Assembly (NCBI GenBank): GCA_964541695.1
Contig: CAZIRB010000115.1
Coordinates: 1-6,198, forward strand
Direction of reading: 5' to 3'
DNA length: 6,198 bases
DNA from: CAZKGE01 sp964541695
Lineage (GTDB): Bacteria > Bacillota > Clostridia > Christensenellales > CAG-138
Part shown: positions 1-4,285 of the stretch, in pieces
How the letters are laid out: every line of letters starts with the position of its first letter
Position numbering within the stretch: position 1 is the stretch's first letter
Made by a program: the position numbers and the translations under genes
Notes under the pieces: generated by a model
Database searches by the model: none
What the model was told of the DNA's origin: nothing
The model's input: only the letters and a program-made list of their open reading frames with translations

Positions 1-675
1 CCGAAGTTTGCCTATACGGGTACGTATACGCTGATCGACGACGGAGATGGGAATTGGCGGATTAAATTCCTTTCGTCGGGCGTGTTCACCCCGGCCACAA
101 ATTATGCGATCGATATTTTCTGCGTCGGAGGCGGGGCCAACGGCGGCAACAACGGCCAATATACGTCCGGCACTGGCGGCGGAGGCGGGTACACATCGAC
201 ATACCGTAGCATCGTGCTGCAAAAGGATGTGGCGTATCCGGTCGTTGTCGGCGCCGGAGGCGGCGGGAAAAGTTACTTTGCCGTCGAAACTTATTATTTT
301 GCCAACGGCGGCTCCGGTGGCAGCGGCGGCAGCGGCGGCGGAGGCGCGGCTGACAACTCGAACAACGGAGGCGGCGGCGGCAGCAACGGCAGCGCAGGCG
401 GCAGCTCATATTATGGTGGAGGCGCAGGCCAAGGAACCACAACGCGCGAATTTGGAGAAGCCACGGGAGATTTGTATGGCGGGGGAGGCGGCGGCGGGAA
501 CCGGAACGGCAATCAGGGGGCATCCGGCGGTCTTGGCGGCGGCGGAAAAGGAAACAGCAACGATCGTAACGGGGCGGCAAATACCGGCGGCGGCGGAGGC
601 GGCGGGGGCACGTCCGTGCAGAACGGCGGCGCAGGCGGTTCCGGCATTGTGATCATCCGCAACCACCGGGCGTAA
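1..675 (+). CDS. Glycine-rich phage tail/receptor-type protein, C-terminal part (5' end outside window)
   Basis: The frame is open from base 1 and ends at the TAA at 673-675, so 224 residues of a longer protein are visible. The first internal start (GTG at 82) is not the true start, because the residues before it are in frame and match the domain. The visible part begins with a short beta-type stretch containing GVFTPATNYAIDIFCVGGG, then about 160 residues dominated by Gly with Ser, Asn and Ala, and closes with GGSGIVIIR. A hydrophobic strand leading into VGGG, a poly-Gly body and a terminal GIVIIR are hallmarks of the glycine-rich domain found at the C-terminus of many phage tail fibre or tail-tip proteins, where Gly-rich helices or loops form the receptor-contacting tip. 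Position before the small tail protein and lysis genes fits. The upstream domain and exact tail role cannot be seen. Repetitive GGC codons create long spurious open frames on both strands here. Confidence 0.85.
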   Translation, partial: PKFAYTGTYTLIDDGDGNWRIKFLSSGVFTPATNYAIDIFCVGGGANGGNNGQYTSGTGGGGGYTSTYRSIVLQKDVAYPVVVGAGGGGKSYFAVETYYFANGGSGGSGGSGGGGAADNSNNGGGGGSNGSAGGSSYYGGGAGQGTTTREFGEATGDLYGGGGGGGNRNGNQGASGGLGGGGKGNSNDRNGAANTGGGGGGGGTSVQNGGAGGSGIVIIRNHRA

Positions 676-688
676 GGGGGAATATGGC

Positions 689-832
689 ATGAACTACGCA
701 TTGATTGAAAACGGAATTGTGACAAACCTGATCTGGCTGCATCCGGGCAACGCGGCGGATTTCCCGGGCGCCGTGCCGCTCGGCGATATCCCGGCGGCGA
801 TCGGGGATACGTACGTCAACGGCGTCTTCTAA
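689..832 (+). CDS. Small phage tail-associated protein, apparently truncated (47 aa)
   Basis: ATG at 689 is preceded by AAGGGGG (674-680) at 8 nt and follows the tail protein stop by 13 nt. The 47-residue product starts MNYALIENGIVTNLIWLHPG and contains PLGDIPAAIGDTYVNGVF. From memory this resembles a recurrent small protein found next to tail fibres in Clostridia phages, which normally continues GVFYR..., with a C-terminal Ala/Glu-rich helix. Here a TAA sits exactly where the Tyr codon is expected, and the same frame then stays open to 925 with a plausible tail. It may be a recent nonsense mutation, a sequencing error, or a still-functional short form. There is no signal peptide or membrane segment. 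The molecular role of the family is unknown to me. Confidence 0.7.
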   Translation: MNYALIENGIVTNLIWLHPGNAADFPGAVPLGDIPAAIGDTYVNGVF

Positions 833-925
833 CGCGGCGGCGTGCACGTGCTGTCCGTCACGGAGCAGCTTGCGGCCGCGCAGGCGGCGCTGGCCGAGAT
901 CGCGGAGGCGTTGAACAATGGATGA
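833..925 (+). pseudogene. Detached in-frame C-terminal tail of the small tail-associated protein
   Basis: Directly after the TAA at 830-832 the same frame continues for 30 codons to the TGA at 923-925, encoding RGGVHVLSVTEQLAAAQAAL followed by AEIAEALNNG. The sequence is amphipathic and Ala/Glu-rich, as expected for the C-terminal helix of the protein interrupted upstream, and has no start codon with a ribosome binding site of its own. One base change at 832 (A to C or T) would restore Tyr and a 78-residue protein. Stop-codon reassignment is unlikely, since TAA terminates the tail protein, endolysin and holin genes in the same window. Confidence 0.6.
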
Positions 926-989
926 CGACGTGAACATGGGGCGTATAGTGGGGGGGCGCGTAGCTTTCGCGCGCCGGAGGCGCGTATGA
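918..989 (+). CDS. Possible 23-codon bridging ORF upstream of the endolysin
   Basis: ATG at 918 has GGAGG (904-908) at 9 nt, overlaps the end of the preceding frame by 8 nt, and its stop TGA (987-989) overlaps the endolysin start in an ATGA arrangement. The product would be 23 residues, starting MDDDVNMGRIVGG and ending in an Arg-rich run. I recognise no family. The perfect tiling between neighbours is what a translational-coupling leader would look like, but the frame is short and chance is a fair alternative. Confidence 0.28.
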   Translation: MDDDVNMGRIVGGRVAFARRRRV

Positions 990-1834
990 GGGAGACGTTT
1001 TCCGCGCTGCTGGAGCGTCAGGTGGGGAAGGGCGTATATGTCTGGGGCGGCAACGGGGAGCTGCTCCCGGCCATGGCGGATCCAAAGGGCTGGATTGCCC
1101 GCCGCGAGACCAGCGAAAAAAACGCCGCGCGCGCCGTCGCGCTGTACGAAAAGCGTGTTCAAAGCGGCGTGACCGAGATCCGCGCGTTCGACTGCTCGGG
1201 CCTGATCTACTGGGCGATGAAGCAGACCGGTGCGCACAAGGGCGACCTGTCCGCCGCGGGCTTTCATAAGGTGTGCCGCGCGATCCGAAAGGACGAGCTT
1301 GTGTGCGGCGACCTCGTGTTCCGGCGCAACGCGGCCGGCAGCGTCTGCCACGTCGGCGCGTATGTCGGCGGCGGTGAGACGGTCGAGTGCTACGGCCGCG
1401 ACGTGGGCGTGGTGAAACGAAAGCTCGCGGATAAGTGGAGCGACTGCGGACGCTGTCCGGCGTTTGACGGCGAGGCCGCGGACGCTTTACCGGCCGCGGC
1501 GGGGAGCGCGGGAACAAACGGCGCTGCAAACGGGCCGTCGGGCGGCGGGACCGGGACTGCCGCAGAGGACGGCGGCGGCGGGGGAAACGCCGGGGAAGTC
1601 GCCGCCTATGCGCCGGGGGACCTGTACCTGACGAGCCCGCCGCTTCGCGGCGAGGGCGTGCGGGAGCTGCAGCGACGGCTGATGCTGCTCGGTTACGACG
1701 TGGGCGCAAGCGGCGCGGACGGCGTATACGGCCCGCGCACGGCGGCCGCGGTGGCATTGCTCAAGCAGCGCGCGGCATTGGTCGGCGGCGGCGCAGTGGC
1801 AGATTTGCCGCTGCGCGCATTATTGGGATTGTAA
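986..1834 (+). CDS. Phage endolysin: NlpC/P60 peptidase with C-terminal peptidoglycan-binding domain
   Basis: This 282-residue wall hydrolase is expected to cleave stem-peptide bonds of peptidoglycan at the end of the phage cycle. Residues about 1-155 form the NlpC/P60 fold: an early YVWGG (18-22), the nucleophile in FDCSG (Cys70), the catalytic His in CHVG (His122) and a likely third polar residue near VECYGRD (Glu134). Residues about 162-208 are a Gly/Ala linker with a GGGGG run. Residues about 214-262 form a PG_binding_1 repeat: VRELQ, LGYDVG, DGVYGPRT, AVALLK. It has no signal peptide, in keeping with dependence on a holin encoded just downstream. The start is ATG 986, supported by GGAGG at 976-980 (5 nt away). 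It is followed at 10 nt by the XhlA-like gene. The domain assignment is firm; the exact bond cleaved is inferred from the family. Confidence 0.92.
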   Translation: MRETFSALLERQVGKGVYVWGGNGELLPAMADPKGWIARRETSEKNAARAVALYEKRVQSGVTEIRAFDCSGLIYWAMKQTGAHKGDLSAAGFHKVCRAIRKDELVCGDLVFRRNAAGSVCHVGAYVGGGETVECYGRDVGVVKRKLADKWSDCGRCPAFDGEAADALPAAAGSAGTNGAANGPSGGGTGTAAEDGGGGGNAGEVAAYAPGDLYLTSPPLRGEGVRELQRRLMLLGYDVGASGADGVYGPRTAAAVALLKQRAALVGGGAVADLPLRALLGL

Positions 1835-1844
1835 GGAGCGCGCG

Positions 1845-2075
1845 ATGGACAGCTCGATCATAGTCGGTATTCTTGCGCTTTTCGGCACGCTCGGGGGGTC
1901 CTGGCTTGGGGTTCGGCAGAGCAACAAGCTGGTCAACTGGCGGATCGATCAGCTCGAAGAAAAGGTTACGAGGCATAACCGTCTCGTCGAGCGGCTTGCG
2001 GTCGCGGAACGGGACGTGACATCCGCGCATCAGCGCATTGATAAATTGGAAACAGAAAGGAAAAAAGCGGTATGA
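1845..2075 (+). CDS. XhlA-like phage membrane/coiled-coil protein of the lysis cassette (76 aa)
   Basis: The product has one N-terminal membrane segment (about residues 4-24, Gly-rich, SIIVGILALFGTLGGSWLGV) and then a charged helical region with coiled-coil character (about 34-74) carrying the RIDQLEEKVTRHNRLVER pattern. This architecture and the NKLVNWRIDQLE stretch are typical of short proteins encoded beside holins in Clostridia phages, related in layout to XhlA of Bacillus phage PBSX. They are thought to assist or tune holin-mediated membrane damage. ATG 1845 follows AAGGAG (1833-1838), which overlaps the endolysin stop. Its TGA overlaps the holin ATG (ATGA, 2072-2075), so the two are translationally coupled. 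The role is inferred from position and topology, not from a catalytic motif. Confidence 0.83.
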   Translation: MDSSIIVGILALFGTLGGSWLGVRQSNKLVNWRIDQLEEKVTRHNRLVERLAVAERDVTSAHQRIDKLETERKKAV

Positions 2076-2467
2076 CGGATATTTTAATCGAAGGCGCCGT
2101 GCAGATCATGGCGATGCTGCTCATTACGCTGATCGGCGTGCTCGGCTCCTATCTGACGATCAAGCTCGCCAGAAAACAGGAGCTGGCCGCGGTCAACGCC
2201 GCGCAGCAGGAGGTCATCGAGCTGGCGCAGCAGACCGTCGGGGAGCTGCAGCAGACGATGGTCGAGAGCCTGAAGGAGGCGCACGTGGACGGCAAGCTCA
2301 GCAAAGAGGAGATCGCGTCGCTGCGCAAGCTGCTCGTCGATAAAACCATGGAGAAGATGTCGGTGACCACCTATAACCTGCTCTCGGCGGCGGCGGTGGA
2401 CATCGGCGCGTTGATCCGCGGCGCGGGCGAGAACCTGATCGCCTCGATGAAGCAGAACGCACAGTAA
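2072..2467 (+). CDS. Phage holin, LL-H type (131 aa)
   Basis: There is one strong N-terminal membrane helix (about residues 8-30, AVQIMAMLLITLIGVLGSYL), then a long Gln/Glu/Ala-rich helical region and a C-terminal domain beginning DGKLSKEEI (about 74-82). A single membrane helix followed by a helical cytoplasmic region with the DGKLxxEE element is characteristic of the Lactobacillus phage LL-H holin family, usually about 110-150 residues, so this copy is full length. Holins permeabilise the membrane so that the signal-less endolysin can reach the wall. The start ATG 2072 overlaps the upstream stop, with AAAGGA at 2056-2061 as binding site. It is the last phage gene before the structured intergenic stretch. 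Confidence 0.9.
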   Translation: MTDILIEGAVQIMAMLLITLIGVLGSYLTIKLARKQELAAVNAAQQEVIELAQQTVGELQQTMVESLKEAHVDGKLSKEEIASLRKLLVDKTMEKMSVTTYNLLSAAAVDIGALIRGAGENLIASMKQNAQ

Positions 2468-2498
2468 GGGACGGGGGAACGGGGAACGGCGGGATACG

Positions 2499-2517
2499 GC
2501 GGGGGCTTTGCCCCCGC
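2499..2517. repeat. Perfect GC hairpin just after the holin
   Basis: GCGGGGGC (2499-2506), loop TTT, GCCCCCGC (2510-2517) forms a perfect 8-bp stem. There is no T-run on the + strand side, so it is not a canonical intrinsic terminator. It could protect the 3' end of the phage lysis transcript or simply be part of the repeat element. Confidence 0.85.
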
Positions 2518-2583
2518 ACCCCCAAAGGGAACGTTGAGGGCTTCACCCCCGCACCCCCAAAGGGAACGTTGAAGGCTTCGCCC
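2504..2583. repeat. 35-bp tandem repeat, two full units and a partial third
   Basis: Unit 1 (2504-2538) and unit 2 (2539-2573) are 35 bp each and differ at only three positions: TTG versus TCA after GGCT, and the final base. A third, partial unit starts at 2574 with GGCTTCGCCC and then diverges. Each unit contains CCCCCGCACCCCCAAAGGGA. The third unit takes part in an imperfect hairpin (2569-2576 against 2580-2587, one A/C mismatch). No coding frame runs through it convincingly. Confidence 0.9.
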
Positions 2584-2722
2584 TCAAACTCCCACCAAAG
2601 GGCCAAAGGCCCTTTGGAAACCCCAGGAACCGGCAAAAGACTTAAACGCCTAACGAATCGGAGGCCCTCTCTGGGTTCCAAGGGCCTTCGGCCCTTGGCG
2701 GAGGTTTGGAGGCAGAGCCTCC
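2571..2722. repeat. Large imperfect inverted repeat composed of nested hairpins
   Basis: The left arm (about 2571-2626) aligns with the reverse complement of the right arm (2671-2722), with about nine mismatches and four single-base gaps over 56 columns by eye. The arms enclose about 44 bp. Each arm is itself palindromic: left, CCAAAGGGCC (2595-2604) loop AAA GGCCCTTTGG (2608-2617), a perfect 10-bp stem; right, CCAAGGGCC (2678-2686) loop TTC GGCCCTTGG (2690-2698), 9 bp, followed by TTTGGAGGC (2705-2713) loop AGA GCCTCCAAA (2717-2725), 9 bp. No transposase is present. The layout recalls a dispersed palindromic intergenic element or MITE-like unit, but no clear target duplication was found. Confidence 0.75.
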
Positions 2723-2733
2723 AAAGTATAATC

Positions 2734-2760
2734 AAACAGGCGGGTTCATCCCGCCTGTTT
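2734..2760. terminator. Bidirectional Rho-independent terminator
   Basis: AAACAGGCGGG (2734-2744), loop TTCAT, CCCGCCTGTTT (2750-2760) is a perfect 11-bp stem. On the + strand it runs into GTTTTACTTCTGTTT, giving a T-rich tail. Read from the - strand, the A-rich left side also becomes a T-rich tail, although a shorter one. It lies 21 bp beyond the stop of the - strand membrane protein gene and downstream of the phage lysis genes, so it can stop both convergent transcripts. Confidence 0.9.
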
Positions 2761-2781
2761 TACTTCTGTTTCCCAGCGCCG

Positions 2782-4158
2782 CTACTGCCCGATCGCATTC
2801 ACCCGCACGAGCGTCTCGACGTACTGCATAGCGGCGAGCACGGCGAGCGCGGGCAGCGCGTTTCTTAAAGATGACCGTCCCTCTTTCTCCATCTCGGCGC
2901 CGATGCGCGCGGCAAGGAATATAAACACAAAATACAGGATCACGAACGTGCGCTCGCCGGAAGCCCACACGGTGGGCGAGAAGCCGAGCACGACGCGCGC
3001 GGCCGCGCCGGCGCAGAGCGCGTAGACGCAGAGGAGCGCCGTGCGCTTCTCGTCAAACGCCTGATAGAGGCAGACGGCGACGCAGACGGCGGCCGTCAGC
3101 ATCGTGAGGAGCGGCAGGAACGAGTCCCAGTCGCCAAAGACGGGGTTTGTGCCGTACTTCGTCATCGACGAGCCCACGGCGTACAGCGTCGGGAACGCTT
3201 TCTGCATCGCGGGCGCGAAGAACCCGAAACCGTACACGAGCACCATCAAAAGCGGCAGCGCGGCGAGCGCGGCGTAGACGGGCGGACGCTTTTTCTGGAT
3301 CATGCGCCAAAATAGCAGCGCGGAAAAGCCCGCGAATACGAGGTTCGGGAACACGACGTACTGGAACATCGTGGACGTAAAGCCGAGCTCGAGCTTGTTA
3401 GGGAACGACAGCGCCGCAAAATCCGGAAACCAGACGACGGCCTCCTCAACCTCGCGGATGCCGAGCGCGGGGGAGCTTAAGTGCACGACCAGCATGCAGG
3501 CGGCAAGCGCGGTTTCGACGGCGAGCAGCGGCCGGAACCGCTTGGCCGCGATCGAATAGATGAGCAGCAGCCCCGATATGGCGAGGAACGTGCAGCAGGC
3601 CTGCTCCTGGCTGCCGGCGAGCAGCGCGGACAAAACGCCGAGCACAACATACCGCGCGGGCAGCCGCTGTTCCGGATTTGCGAGCAGGCGTTTGACCGGC
3701 AAGAGCGCGAACGCGATGGCCGCGCACGACCAGAGGTAGACGCAGGTCGTGGTGATCCAGCCCGCGGAGACCATGTCCGTAAACGGATAGAGCAAAAAGA
3801 ACAGCATGACGAGCCGGTTGACGCGCGCGCTTCTGCCGTCCGAGACGAGATGGGAAACGGCCCAGGCAAACGCCGTGAACACGGCGGTGTCGAGCACGCG
3901 CCACAGGATCGGCGGGAGCTTCAACAGCGTCAGAAAGATCGCGTCGACGAATATCCGCGTGCTCCAGCTGATGTACCGGCGCGCCATGAACTGGAAAAAC
4001 GGACCGTACTCGATCGCGCGGACGGTACGGTCGTCCGACGCGTACATGTTCGTCAGAAGGTGCAGGATGAGCGAGAGCAGGAACAGTATGATAAAAGGAA
4101 AATACGCGCTGGCAAATAGCGCGCGCGCGCGGTCAACGATCGTCTTTTTCCCCTGCAT
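2782..4158 (-). CDS. Polytopic membrane protein, DUF6056-like (458 aa)
   Basis: The product has roughly 11-13 hydrophobic segments from the N-terminus (about 16-38) to near the C-terminus, so it is a multi-spanning inner membrane protein. Motifs (numbered from the 4158 start): SDD at 41-43 just after the first helix, RYISWSTRIFVDA (61-73), YPFTDMVSAGWITTT (124-138), GSQEQ (182-186) and ASGERT (399-404). These polar motifs in loops match my recollection of DUF6056, a family with a layout similar to GT-C membrane glycosyltransferases; the function is not established and no substrate can be named. An upstream in-frame ATG at 4218 would add 20 residues. I prefer 4158 because GGGAGG (4165-4170, - strand) sits 6 nt before it, and the likely promoter places transcription start downstream of 4218. 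The gene is monocistronic in view, convergent with the phage genes and divergent from the transporter. Confidence 0.8.
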   Translation of the reverse strand: MQGKKTIVDRARALFASAYFPFIILFLLSLILHLLTNMYASDDRTVRAIEYGPFFQFMARRYISWSTRIFVDAIFLTLLKLPPILWRVLDTAVFTAFAWAVSHLVSDGRSARVNRLVMLFFLLYPFTDMVSAGWITTTCVYLWSCAAIAFALLPVKRLLANPEQRLPARYVVLGVLSALLAGSQEQACCTFLAISGLLLIYSIAAKRFRPLLAVETALAACMLVVHLSSPALGIREVEEAVVWFPDFAALSFPNKLELGFTSTMFQYVVFPNLVFAGFSALLFWRMIQKKRPPVYAALAALPLLMVLVYGFGFFAPAMQKAFPTLYAVGSSMTKYGTNPVFGDWDSFLPLLTMLTAAVCVAVCLYQAFDEKRTALLCVYALCAGAAARVVLGFSPTVWASGERTFVILYFVFIFLAARIGAEMEKEGRSSLRNALPALAVLAAMQYVETLVRVNAIGQ

Positions 4159-4188
4159 GCGGCGCCTCCCGGTAAAAAGATCGCCCTC

Positions 4189-4217
4189 AGTGTACATCAA
4201 TTCCGCGCGCTTGTCCA
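4189..4217 (-). promoter_or_regulatory. Probable sigma-A-type promoter for the - strand membrane protein
   Basis: Read on the - strand, TGGACA (4212-4217; 5 of 6 to TTGACA) is followed after exactly 17 bp by TACACT (4189-4194; 4 of 6 to TATAAT). Transcription would start near 4182, leaving a leader of about 24 nt that contains the GGGAGG binding site before ATG 4158. Its -35 box overlaps that of the divergent promoter. Confidence 0.6.
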
Positions 4218-4239
4218 TCCAATGCGCGTCTGATATAAT
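4211..4239 (+). promoter_or_regulatory. Probable extended -10 sigma-A-type promoter for the transporter operon
   Basis: TTGTCC (4211-4216; 4 of 6), a 17-bp spacer, then a perfect TATAAT (4234-4239) preceded by TG at 4231-4232, giving the extended TGnTATAAT form. Transcription would begin around 4245-4247, about 40 nt ahead of ATG 4286. The strong -10 with optimal spacing makes this the best promoter in the window. Confidence 0.78.
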
Positions 4240-4285
4240 GAAGCCGCAAGTGAAGCGCAGCGGATGGAAGGAAGGGGCTTATTCT

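Larger units (their letters stand above)
1..2467 (+). mobile_element. Distal end of a phage late region (tail tip to lysis module), partial
   Basis: Six consecutive + strand reading frames follow the usual tail, endolysin, holin order of a temperate phage of Gram-positive bacteria: Gly-rich tail protein, small tail-associated protein, NlpC/P60 endolysin, XhlA-like protein, LL-H-type holin. Intergenic gaps are tiny or overlapping, and the block ends in a structured gene-free stretch with a terminator before chromosomal-type genes. The left edge lies outside the window. The right edge is placed at the last phage gene only for convenience: no attachment-site repeat, integrase or tRNA was seen, so a complete prophage, a remnant or a tail-like particle locus cannot be told apart. 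Confidence 0.75.
2468..2781. other. Gene-free structured intergenic stretch
   Basis: These 314 bases separate the phage lysis genes from the convergent - strand membrane protein. Open frames on either strand are low-complexity and lack binding sites. The stretch is almost wholly composed of repeats and hairpins: a 35-bp tandem repeat (2504-2573 and beyond), compact hairpins at 2499-2517, 2595-2617, 2678-2698 and 2705-2725, a large imperfect inverted repeat (about 2571-2626 against 2671-2722), and a terminator at 2734-2760. The region 2627-2670 between the inverted arms holds no recognisable signal. Elements of this type are usually dispersed in genomes of this kind, but that cannot be tested here. 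Confidence 0.85.

Noticed and set aside
47..652. Long Ala-rich frame on + and Arg- or Pro-rich frames on - across the Gly-rich gene
   Set aside because: They arise from GGC/GGN repeats read in other frames; no binding sites or recognisable domains, while the frame encoding the Gly-rich domain has a clear family signature.
653..1757. Long - strand frames opposite the endolysin
   Set aside because: Antisense shadows of GC-rich coding DNA: Arg/Pro-rich, low complexity, no ribosome binding sites, no domain.
2499..2517. Intrinsic terminator directly after the holin
   Set aside because: Strong stem but followed by an A/C-rich sequence, no T-tract on either strand; the real terminator is at 2734-2760.
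2499..2725. CRISPR array
   Set aside because: The repeats are tandem without unique spacers (35-bp period, no spacer) and the hairpins differ from one another; no cas genes.
2727..2732. Perfect TATAAT on the + strand just before the terminator
   Set aside because: No credible -35 at 16-18 bp, and any transcript would run straight into the terminator stem at 2734-2760; more likely a chance result of the AT-rich flank.
3806..4285. Upstream extension of the transporter reading frame
   Set aside because: It is antisense to the DUF6056-like gene and crosses the promoter; the family N-terminus begins just after ATG 4286, which has a strong binding site.
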